From Rapana venosa (taxonomy: Eukaryota > Mollusca > Gastropoda > Neogastropoda > Muricidae), in NCBI GenBank assembly GCA_028751875.1, contig CM054143.1, forward strand, positions 67,789,194-67,853,193: DNA of 64,000 nt, read 5' to 3'. Position 1 is the first letter of the stretch. Each line of letters starts with the position of its first letter. Positions 54,870-64,000 of the stretch are shown here, piece by piece. The translations under genes were made by a program, and so were the position numbers. The notes beneath the pieces are model-generated. The model saw only the letters and a program-made list of their open reading frames with translations, was not told where the DNA came from and ran no database searches.

Positions 54870-56850
54870 CATCGGGTCGTGATGCCCATCAATTTCTGGG
54901 GGGGGTAATTTTTGTGGGTCGAAGAGACTTATTGGCAATCCGCGTTTTGAAAAGTTCTTGAGCAGTATGGGCGGGGTATAGTGGTTGCTTTTTGGGACTT
55001 GGGGTCTCTGTTTGCCTGTGTTGCTCAGCTGTCGCAATTTGTTTGCTTTGGGCCCTTTGGGCCCGGGGTCGGCTCGCCACTGTGGCCTTCCCCTTTCTGT
55101 GTCCCTGGTTTATCTCAAAGTTTAAAGGGTTTCAGTGAGGGCTTTCAGAGTTCCTTGAAAAGGGTTTTTCTGGGCCCCCCTGGGAGCGCTTTTTATGCTG
55201 AAATTTGCCAAACAGAAGTTTTTTGGGGGCCGATGGTCTGGCATGGAATACATTGCCTGCCCCGCGAAGTGGGTTTCATCAGGATGGTGTGGATGGGGAA
55301 GGTTTGCTCTAGTGAGCCCCCGGCTGGGATCTTGTCCGCCACTTTTGCCAAACAGTTTTTCAAAAAAGGTGGTGTGGAAGGGTTGCTTTTTGCTGGGGTT
55401 GGTAGCTGTCCGACTCTGGCCTAGGCAGGGTGGTGAGCATACGCTTTTTGACCTTGATTTTGGTTTCTGTTGAGATGCCTCTCCCGTTCCCCACATTCTT
55501 TCAAGTTGCCAAAGGCAGCGCTTGCTTTGGCGAGTTGGTGTTGACTCATCTCAACGGCTTCCGTGGGAAAGAGGGTACTCCCAAGATAAGAAATTTTTTG
55601 TCCCTGCTTTGAGTCTTGCCTTTTTCGGAGTTTTTTGGGTTTTAAGTGGGCTTCCCGGGGGTGGTTGGTGCATTACCTCGTCTTTTGGTTTGATTGTCAA
55701 CCCAAAAGTTGTGCAAGCATAAGACTTGTCAACATGTTTTTGCATGTCGGTTAAAGCGCATTTGAGGGCCCCCAAAATCAGCAAACAGGAAGTCGTTGAT
55801 GATATTGTTGGACCTTTTTTTTGTTAAAGCCCCCTGAGTTGAAAGTGAACCCCCTTTCCTGTCCCCTGATGCTGTCCAACATTCGAATACTGAACGCATC
55901 TGACGCTTTTTGCCAAAAAACATGGGTGAAAACGGGGGTGGGAGCAAGAACCACCCCTGTTCACTGTTGGTGAGGGGAAGGGTTCAGATCCCTCTCGTTG
56001 TTTGTACTCTGGCCAGCAAATCATGGAATGACGTTACGTGGCGTAAATTTTTCTTGGGCAGCCGACTTCGCCGATTCTCTAGACCCTTCTGCTAACGTTT
56101 GAAGGCCTTTGGTAGATCAAAAAAGGGGGAGTAGAGGTCGTGTTTTGTTTTTTGAAAATTTCTCTTAGATTTCCCGTCCCGCGACCCTTTCCAAAAGGCC
56201 ACTTTGGGACTCTCGGGAAAGAAGGTCTTGCCCCAAAGGGGGCTATGGGGGGGTTTCAGCAGTACTTGGCCAGGGCCCTTGCTGTGAGGGGACAGCAGGG
56301 ATATTCCTCGGGGGGTTGTCACAGGCCTGGCGATTTGTTTTTATTTTGATTTTATAATGGAGGCTTTTTTAAAGTTTGGGGAAAGTGTCTCATGCTGCCA
56401 TACAACTTGGAAGCATGAAGTTTTTTCAGTCAGGCTCTGCCCCCCCCCTTTGTAAAACCCCGCGGGGGGATTGAGTCTGTCCCCGGGTTGCTTTCCCATT
56501 GGACAGCGGGCGAATTCCCTTTTGGTTTCTCCTAAAAGGTTGGTATGGCAAAAAGGGGTTCGTGGGACGGGGAACTTGGGGGGGGAAGGGTTTTTAGTTT
56601 AATTGTTGATGGTGGGGCGGTTTAGAAACTTTTGTCAAAATGTTCCCCCCCATCTCTAAAGGACCCTTGTCTTTGTCAGTTTTGGAGTAGACCCTTTCTG
56701 CACTGAGGGGGGATGGTGTTTTTTTGATTTTGGTGGGCCTTAGTCTCTTTGGTCCATCATGGAAGTTTTTTCCATTTTTTTTCCCTATCGAAATTTTCCT
56801 GGATCTCATCTGCTTTAGTTGTGTGTTATGCTGTTTTAGTTGGGATTGTT
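54870..56850 (-). mobile_element. LINE with C-terminal C2H2 zinc finger, minus strand, frameshifted
   Basis: The minus strand order from 56850 is KKFHD/LLSAE-like linker near 56800-56690, HRGISLLS-like block near 56310, DLYSPFFDLPKAFK near 56130 (first catalytic block), VINDFLFADF near 55800 (second catalytic block, one D lost), FGLTIKPKDEVMHQPPPGSP near 55690, a PKKLLFGKFQHKKRSQGG-like block near 55200, and RIATAEQHRQ near 55050. The last block has a degraded C..C....F......L...H zinc finger (PRPYCSRTFQNADC) near 54970. Homopolymer indels break every block. The single ORF combines endonuclease, reverse transcriptase and a nucleic-acid-binding finger in this group. Confidence 0.8.
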
Positions 56851-57370
56851 GTGTTACGTATGTCGTTGTGCTGTGTGCTTTTGCTTTTGTCAATTGTGCT
56901 GTGCTATGTCATTTTGTGTTTGTGTGGTGCTTTGTCATTTTGGTGCTGTGTGCTGTGCTTTTTGTTTTTGTGCTGTGCGTGCTATGTCAGTTGTGCTGTG
57001 CTGTGTCAGTTTTTCCTGTGCTGTGCTATGTCATTTTTTAGTGTGCGGTGTATGTCGTTTTTTCCTGTGTGTGGGGATGTTAGTTCCCCTGTTTTTGGTA
57101 CGATCACGTCTGTTGTCCTCTGTGTTTTTTTGGGCTGTCAGTTGTCTTGGGTTTTTTGGGGCAGAGTTTTTTATCTGGTGGTCCCCTTTCAGCAGTTGTG
57201 TGTTGTTCTTTCAGCGTTGTTGTGCAAGGGCGTTAATTGGGTTTTGCGTGGGGTTGGTGAAACCCTTTCCTCCTTTTTTCCCAAAAGGTCACCCGGCCGT
57301 GTGTGGGGTTTTTGTGTGTGTTTTGGGGGTGTTTTGTGTGTGTGTGGTGTGTTGTGTGCCCGGCAGAGGG
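56815..57370. repeat. GTGCTGTG-rich degenerate tandem repeat
   Basis: TGTGCTGTGCTATGTCATTT-like units fill 56860-57075, then GT-rich sequence to 57360. It is the complement-like counterpart of the CAGCACA repeat at 385-765. The 290-codon frame across it is an artefact. Confidence 0.7.
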
Positions 57371-57611
57371 GGGTTGTACCGAGCATGAAGGCCCCCTTTG
57401 GGGCCCAGATCTGCCCCTGCTTTCAAGGGGGAAAAATCTCGGGTCCCCCGAAACCCCGGACCGCTGAAGACTGGGCCCTTTTTCCCTTTCCGGGCCCCTG
57501 GAGCCAAAATTTCCCCCCCAAAAAAAGCGGAAAAAACGGTTTAGGGGTTTTTTTTTTCCCCCACCCCAGTGGTTTGTTTGGGGATGATTTTTTGTCTGTT
57601 TTAAGGGGGTC

Positions 57612-57675
57612 AAAAATGTAAAAAATGGAATTTATTTAGCGCAAAATCTTGCAAAAACAAATCAAAGCGCTTGCT
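57612..57675 (-). mobile_element. CR1-like (family B) 3'-end stub
   Basis: AAAAATGGAATTTATTTAGC, GCAAAATCTTGC and AAATCAAAGCGCTTGC match the family B terminus in reverse. Confidence 0.75.
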
Positions 57676-58165
57676 TTCCTCCTTTCTTAACCATGGGAAC
57701 AAATTCAATTAATAGTTTGTAAAATTTCAAATGGTTTTACACTACGCGCAAACAAAACGCTGCGCGCCCCACACACACAACACACAACCCGGGTGTGGCG
57801 ACACAGAGGTTGTGTACTTTGGAGGGTGGTGGGGGTTTGGCTGTTGTGGGTTTAAAGGGCCCGAAATGGATGAAACAAGAGGGGGGAAAATTTTGATTTT
57901 TAAATTAAAAGTGTTTTTAGGTGGATTTAAAAGTTGCCTAAATTGGTTTTTGGGGAAAAGGGGAGGGGAGGTTTATTCCGATAACTGGACCCGAAAAAAA
58001 GAGAAAGAACAATTTATTTAACAGGGATAAGACTTTTTTTGGGGTTTTTTACCTAAAAAAGAAAGGCTTCGTTTTATCTGCATTTGCAGTACTTGTTTGT
58101 TTATCATTTTGGTTTTTGGGAAGGCAAAATAGGCTATTAATCAAAAGAAGGCAGTTTTTTTTGAG
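57676..58165. other. Unassigned, poorly resolved sequence
   Basis: Homopolymer-rich. It follows the family B stub and may be more of the same 3' UTR, but nothing can be named. Confidence 0.4.
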
Positions 58166-58169
58166 TTTT

Positions 58170-58620
58170 ACTGCTAAGATTGAGTCATTGATAAAATGGG
58201 GGGTTTGATGGCGATTTTTTCTTGTGGGTAAGTGGGCAGTGTAGAGAGGAAAGAACGGGCCCGACTGATCCCTGTGGGACCCCCACTTTTCCCCGTTTGG
58301 GTGTGTTGAATCTTTGTTACGTAACCCGTTTGGAATTGGGGGTTTGTGGGTAATGAAATTAAAAAAGGTGAGGGCTGAGTCTTTAATACCAAAAAGTTTT
58401 GGAGACGGGGAGAAAATTTGAATGGCACATGTCGAAGGCTGCAGAAAGCGAGAAGGTGAGGAGGGAAGATTTTTCCTGAATTGGACACATGTGAAGCGTG
58501 TTTAACATGGGGATAGGGTTTCGGTACTGGGGTTTGGGCACGATATGAACGAAAAAGGGGGGAAGGGAGATTTTTTGGAAGAAGATGGCTTTGAGGTGCT
58601 GTGGACAATGATGGGCCTAA
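58170..58620 (-). mobile_element. CR1-like LINE reverse transcriptase fragment, minus strand
   Basis: On the minus strand, frames combine to AFCSLRHVPF (LSAAFD block) near 58445, a LFGIK-like and ITHKP-like stretch, and a GVPQGSV-like GGPTGISRARSFLSTLP near 58290, which is the VPQGS.LGP.LF..Y block. Indels break the frame. Confidence 0.65.
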
Positions 58621-58939
58621 AATGATGTCCGTTTTATCAAGCCATTTTTTCTACTTCCATGATATTTCAGAGTGTCCCATTCCCCAGCATATTCCCACAG
58701 TCCAGAAATCTTAAAATTGCTTGAATGCCTAGAAAAAAAAACTCAATTGCTTAGAAAAGTTAAAATTTGGCCAAATACTTAGATCCGTGGTACAAAGGAT
58801 TGTGAAAAAAGTCTCTTCAAAAAATCCCCAGCAAAGACCAAAATACCTAGCTTTTTTTAAAAAAATTTCTTTGAAAAAAAAGGATGTATTTTTTGAGGGG
58901 TTTTGTATCCTGGATAAAAAATATAGGGGCCACCTGGTG

Positions 58940-59245
58940 TGGTGGTGTTCCAATGATAAACTGTAAACAAAATATTGTATTTAAAAATGTATGGCGTGGG
59001 GGATGTAAACAGTGGTGTGATGTTGAAACATGGTGTGATGTTATGTAAAAAAATGTGATGTTATTTGGGAAAGTGGGGTTATTGGAAAGTGTTTTTTGTA
59101 GAAAAGTTTCTGCGTGTGATTGATGTAATGTTATAAAGAGTGGGGGGTTATGTAATAAGAATACAGTGTGATGTATGGTGGTGTTTGTAAAAATGGGGGA
59201 ATATGCGATGTATAGGGTTATTCAACATATGTGAAAGGTTATGGT
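58940..59245. repeat. GTGTGATGTTATGT-type degenerate minisatellite
   Basis: TGTGATGTTATGTAAAAA and GGTGTGATGTT phrases recur with varying spacing. Confidence 0.6.
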
Positions 59246-60165
59246 CGTATTACAAAAAGGGTTTTGGAAGGTTGTTGGTGTTACATCAAGAGGTGGGAAA
59301 AAGACAGGGGCAGTGTTGTTCGGCTGCAGCATTTCGGAATTTCCCGATATTTTGTTTTTTGGAAAACCCTTTTTGCTCGTGTGGCCCGTCAGGCACCAAA
59401 ACTAAACAAAAGCGCGGTTTTGCAACCGTGCTATCAGGTGCTGCCTTTGGGGATAGAGAGCCTGTTACCATTTTCTTCTATATTTTGTTGGCTGTATGCT
59501 TCAATTTTGACCAACCATTGTTTCCCTTTTTTCCCCTGTTGCACTTCACTTTGAAAATTAAAATGGCAAGAAGTGGAAAGTCCCGGGGTGTGATTTTTAA
59601 AAAAAACCGCGAAAGAAAACAACAGTTTTAAAAACAGATGCCTGGTTTAAAACCCGGGAATTACATTTTAAAAATTTCTCTTTATACCTTTTAATATGAA
59701 GAGCTTTGCTTTGTGCATTGGCCAGTTTGGGTTGTAACAGCTCTTTGGTATGTTGAGACATTTTTAGTTTTATTTTCATTTCAGCAAGTTTCTGATTTAG
59801 GACTTCAGCTACCAAAGTAAACCCAAAAGGGCCGGGTGGTTGTGTGTTAAATGGGGAAGAAAAAAACAGCAGTGTTTGTGGGGGTAAAAACCCTTTCCCG
59901 AAGAGAAAAAAAAGCAAATCTTGCACCGTGAAAGGGAAGAAAATGGCCACGAGGGAAAGGGTGTATCATTAGTCCCAAAACTTCTGACAGGGGGTTTTTT
60001 GATCTGAACAGGAAAAAAAAGAGTTACAGGGGGTGCACAGCTAATTTTGGGCCTTTTTTTTTGTAAGTAGTAATTTGGGCTGAAAGAGGGGGGGGGAGGC
60101 GTCCCCCCTTTTTTTCCTTTTTGGGGGCCCCGTCTTTTTGAAACCTAAAATTCACACTGTGGGGG
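59246..60165. other. Unassigned, poorly resolved sequence
   Basis: Homopolymer-rich. Frames of 107-142 codons exist on both strands but show no recognisable motif. Confidence 0.5.
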
Positions 60166-60169
60166 GTTG

Positions 60170-60460
60170 CTGTGTAAAGAAATGAAGGGGGGTTTGATTG
60201 ATTGAATGAACAAGATGAATGATGAAAAAATGATTAAAATGAAAAAGGGGTTGACGATGAAATAATGAATTGAATAAAACAAGTGATGTTTAAAATTGTT
60301 TTGAATGTCAAGATGATATGAAATAAGGGATTGAATGAACAAGGAGGGATGTTTAAAAAAAGGATTGAATAAACCCAAGATGACGAAAAAATTGTTGAAT
60401 GAAAAAGATGACGATAAAATAAAAGTTTAAGGTTGGGGAAACCCTCAAGCAGGGGAACAA
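60170..60460. repeat. GATTGAATGAACAAGATGA-type minisatellite
   Basis: Units of about 45-50 bp with TTGAATGAACAAGATGA and GATGAAATAA phrases. Confidence 0.75.
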
Positions 60461-60479
60461 AAAGACTGATAAATTGGAT

Positions 60480-60920
60480 AAATTTTTTGGGGTAGTTTTC
60501 ATGTGGACGTATCGATGATATGGTGATATTGGGTTTAACAAACGTGTGAATGTTGAATGATATGTTAGGGTTGTTTTTTGGTTGGGGGAAATGTATGAAT
60601 GATTTGTCCCTTTTTGTGACTCAGTAGGGAATTGATGATGGTTTTATTTTGGAAACACATTTGAAAATGATATGGTGTTATTATGTGGACATTTGGGGAA
60701 TGATGAATGATATGGTTTTTTATTATTTTGGACAGTGTGAATGTGAATGATATGGTGTTTTTAAAGGGGGGACAGTGGAATGATGTGATGATATGGTGTT
60801 GGGGGCCAGTGTGAATGATTAATGATATGGTTTTAAATTTGTGGAACAGTGTAAAAGAGAATGTTTTGGTTTGATTTTTATGGGGGAACGTGTGACGAAG
60901 AATGATTGGGATTTTATGTG
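60480..60920. repeat. GAATGATATGGTGTT-type minisatellite
   Basis: ATGTGGACAGTGTGAATGAT and ATGATATGGTGTT recur at about 50-bp steps, distinct from the neighbouring arrays. Confidence 0.75.
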
Positions 60921-61059
60921 GACAGGGGAAATTGTTTGGGTGTTGCTTGATGTGTGGCCCATGGGGACGTGTAAAGGTATACATGTTTGGGTTGTATCAA
61001 TATGGAATGTGGAAAAGAAGCCGGGTGAAAAGTATGTACCTTTGTAAAAAAGTAGGAAA

Positions 61060-61745
61060 AAATTTTATATATGAGCATGGACAGGGGGGACAGTGTAAAA
61101 TTTGTGTTGATTTTGTGTCAGTGTGGCAGGGTGGAATAAAGACAGTTTTTAAAAAAAGTACCCAAAGTTAAAGTATGTAAAAGTTATATATGTCCCATGG
61201 ACAGGGAGGACAGTTTTTAAAGTGTGTTAGTGTTGTGTGATTGCTTTTGTGGAAAAGTTTGACATTTGTAAAGTATGCCAGGGGTTGTGGGGGAGTGCTG
61301 TGTGGGAAAAGATGAATTTGTAAAAGTATGTCAGTGTTGTGTGCATGCTGTGTGGAAAAAGGGACAGTGAAAAGGTATGTCATTTGTTGTGGGACTTTGC
61401 TGTGGGGAAAAAAAGATGACATTTGTAAAGTAGGGGCCAGTGTTGTGTGAGTGCTGTGTGAAAAAGATGACAGTTTAAAAGTTTGCCAGTGTTTTTGTGA
61501 CGTGTGTGTGGAAAAGGGTTTGACATTTTGGTAAAGTATGCCAGTGTTTTTGTGACGTGCTGTGGGGAAAAGATAAACAGTGAAAAGTATCCCGTGTTGT
61601 GTGGTGCTGTGTGGAAAAGGGTGACAGGGGTAAAATTCCAGTGTTTTTGTGACTTTGCGGGTGGGGGAAAAGGTGCCCATTTTGGTAAAGTATGCCAGTT
61701 TTTGGTGTGACGTGCTGTGTGGCCCAAGATCAGTGAAAACCCCAA
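61060..61745. repeat. About 49-bp minisatellite, left part
   Basis: Units read roughly GTAAAGTATGCCAGTGTTGT, GTGACGTGCTGTGTGG, AAAAGATGACA. The same unit returns at 63490-64000 after a LINE. Confidence 0.8.
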
Positions 61746-61794
61746 ACGAAATTTTTATTTATGAGGGTAATACTTTAAATAAAAATTTTTTTTT

Positions 61795-62060
61795 TCACCC
61801 AGCCCTAAAAAAAAGAAAGAAAAGAAAAAAAAAGAAAAAAAAAGCCCCAAAAAAAGAAAAAGATAATTATGATAAATTGAAAGTACACAAAATTTGGAAA
61901 ATCAACATATCCCAAGGTAGAGACAGAGACAGACAGACAGCCAGACAGACAGGGGAGGCCCCCCAGGAAAGGCGGGAAAGGGCGGCAAAAGACGGATAGA
62001 AAGACGACGGACAAAAGGGGGGAAGATAGACAGTTGAGTTAGAGCCCAGAGTAGCGAAAA
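61795..62060. repeat. Purine-rich tract
   Basis: AAAGAAAGAAAAG runs, then (GACA)n-like GACAGACAGACAGCCAGAC at 61920-61950. Confidence 0.7.
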
Positions 62061-62099
62061 GGGAGGGGGAAAAAGAAGATGGAAGGGGAAAATTTTTTA

Positions 62100-63480
62100 A
62101 GGGGTTTTGATTAAAAACATCTTGGGAAGGAGATATGTTGTATCACATTGTTTCATAAAAAGATCTTGATACATTTTTTTAAAAATTTTTTCAGTTTTAG
62201 TTTCATTTTTTATTTTGGTGGGAAAAAAGCCTATTCCACACCCAAACCCCCAATATGCTGGATTGATTTAAATAGTTTTTTATCTTGGGGTGAGGTTTTT
62301 TAAATCAAATGAGGTGTTAAAACCCCTTTTTGAAGGATGTTTTTGTAATAAAGATGGGGTTTTAAGCAAGATTTTTGATAAAAAACCCTTTATTGAAAAA
62401 AAGCTTGGCCCAAAAGGGGGAAAAATTTTTTAATTTTTCTGAATGGCAGCAACTGTTAAAGATGATGTTTGTTTAGGAAAAGCTTTAGGGCGGTTTATGA
62501 CCCTCACTTTTAAATGTTGTAAATTTTTTGGGGCCCCTTTCCCCACAGTGTAGATGCTTAATTTTTGTTGTTTGAAAATAAAAATTAAAAGAATATTTTT
62601 CGGCATGCGGGAGTTGGGGAATTTTTTTTATTTTGGGGTTTGGGAAAATTTTTGGGGCAATTTTTTTTGACGGGTTTTTGGTTTGGGGGGCGCCAAAAAA
62701 TGGGGTTTTTGTCAATAGTTTTTCCCTTAAAAATTTTGTGATTTGAGACTTTTTCAATTTTTTCATTCCCAAATTGTAGAAAAAGGGGTAGATTGCTTTT
62801 AAAGTTCTGTGTTTCTGTTTGGGTTGGGAAATGAGCTTTTAATTTGGTTTCTTTGGGGGGAAGGGGCCCATCTTTTTAAAGTGAGTCCATTCCAGAAGAA
62901 AATTTATATCTTTTTGGCAAATGGGGAAAGACTTAAAACGAGTTTAAAGGGTTTTTAATATAAATAGTGGGTCATCTGCAAAAAAAATTGGAAAGCTTTA
63001 GTAAAAAAGGGGAAGGGAATCATTAATTTTAAATAGAAAAAAAATAGGGGACCCAGAATAGAACCCTGGGGAAAACCCCAAAATGAATTGGGTTAGAAAA
63101 GTGGGAAAAAATATTTTTGACATAACTTTTTGTTGCCCTGGTAAAAACGAAGGAATAAAATCAGATTTAAGGTATCAGAGGATAGTTTGAATATCCAATT
63201 TTTCCTTTTATTAGCAGATTGTGGTCGTTAAAAAAAAAAAACCTTTGCAAAATTTTATGAAAAAAAACCCCCAGTAAATTCCCTTTTTTTTATTAACTAA
63301 CCATTTGTCTATAATTTTTTTTTTTTTTAAAAAAGGCCCAAGTGGGGAAAGGAGTGTTTTTGCTTAAACCCCATTTTTGATTGGGGGGGGAATAAGGTGT
63401 TTTCTTTTTAAATGGAAAGTAGGAATTTATTAATGGTTTCTCTAATGGTTTTGAAAGGACAGTTTGGAATTGAGAGTTTT
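62100..63480 (-). mobile_element. LINE reverse transcriptase, minus strand, inserted in the minisatellite
   Basis: On the minus strand near 63065 the frame gives QGSILGPLFFLFKINDSLPL and, after a frameshift, FQFF.ADD, the ..PQGS.LGP.LF..YINDL and ADD blocks of a jockey/CR1-superfamily enzyme. The remaining sequence down to about 62100 reads only in fragments (CLKPHLYYKNIL near 62350). Homopolymer errors are heavy. Confidence 0.6.
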
Positions 63481-63489
63481 AGAATTTTT

Positions 63490-64000
63490 AAAATTTTTGG
63501 GCCAGTTTTGTGTGACGTGCTGTGGGGACAAGGTGACAGTGAAAAGTATGTCGTGTTGTGTAGTGCTGTGTGGACAAGTTTGTCAGTGTAAAGTATGCCG
63601 TTTTGTGTGATTTGCTTGTGGGGACAAGGTGACAGTGAAAAAGGTAGTCAGTGTTGTGTGATTTGCTGTGTGACAAGATGCGTGAAAAAGTTCCCAGTGC
63701 TGTTTTGACGTGCTGTGGGGGACGGGGAGGGACATTTGTAAAGTATCCCCGTGTTGTGGGGAATTTGCTGTGGGGGGGAAAAGATGGATTTGAAAAGTAT
63801 CCCAGTGTTGGTGACGTGCTTTTGGGGGACAAGAGGCAGTGAAAAGTTTTTCCCCAGTGTTGTGTGATTTGCGTGTGACAAGATGGCAGTGAAAAGTATC
63901 CCAGTTTTGTGTGAGTGCTGTTGTGACAAGATGGCAGTGTAAAGTTCCCCGTGTTGTGTGCTGCTGTGTGACAAGTTGGCAGTTTTAAAAGTATCCCAAA
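63490..64000. repeat. About 49-bp minisatellite, right part
   Basis: GTGTGACGTGCTGTG, GACAAGATGGCAGTG and AAAAGTATCCCAGT units continue to the end of the window and presumably beyond it. Confidence 0.85.

Noticed and set aside
56749..57621. 290-codon + strand open frame, the longest in the window
   Set aside because: It translates GTGCTGTG-rich repeat and homopolymer-rich sequence into Cys/Val/Phe strings without any domain.

Overview
This is eukaryotic nuclear DNA from an invertebrate animal, probably a mollusc and perhaps a gastropod. The basis is the repeat style: abundant GT, CT and GATA-like microsatellites, CR1-like and RTE-like LINEs, tRNA-derived SINEs and piggyBac relics, plus one intron-rich conserved animal gene. 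The species cannot be named from the sequence. Almost all long open frames are simple-repeat artefacts. There is no bacterial-type gene, operon, CRISPR array or true tRNA/rRNA gene.

The one host gene I can support is the 5' end of TRAPPC8 (TRAPPIII tethering complex subunit) on the + strand. Exon 1 is 35476-35632, exon 2 is 37613-37840 and includes a 12-codon CAG tract, and exon 3 starts at 39843. The promoter side is TATA-less with ETS-like and YY1-like sites. Introns 1 and 2 are full of microsatellites and transposon fragments, and no exon downstream of exon 3 could be recognised.

Layout. 0-2.4 kb: minisatellites. 2.4-5 kb: a badly eroded RTE-like LINE. 5-9.6 kb: dispersed family C copies and microsatellites. 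9.6-11.1 kb: GT/AAC-rich DNA. 11.1-13.7 kb: CR1-like LINE 5' part. 13.7-16.15 kb: a minus-strand RTE LINE full of homopolymer errors. 16.1-18.2 kb: two minisatellites, one split by a CR1 3' end. 19.1-24.6 kb: a 5.5 kb modular satellite. 26.99-30.94 kb: a nested transposon stack with a textbook twin-priming inversion and a solo-LTR-like element carrying heat-shock elements. 31-34.5 kb: family C, SINEs and microsatellites. 35.3-40 kb: TRAPPC8. 40.1-41.2 kb: a piggyBac-like element with TTAA ends. 42-45.6 kb: SINEs. 46-47.9 kb: a strand nearly devoid of G. 48-49.6 kb: LINE reverse transcriptase relic. 49.7-50.6 kb: CpG-dense island. 54-64 kb: poorly resolved sequence with minus-strand LINEs and minisatellites.

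The most interesting signals are: (1) both ends of TRAPPC8 intron 2 are minisatellites whose units contain copies of the adjoining exon end and its splice site, giving decoy donors (some in frame and closer to consensus than the real one) and decoy acceptors (each leading to a stop); (2) an 867-bp LTR-like element with two strong heat-shock elements just upstream of a TATA box; (3) a nested insertion stack that can be read layer by layer thanks to an uninterrupted copy elsewhere in the window.
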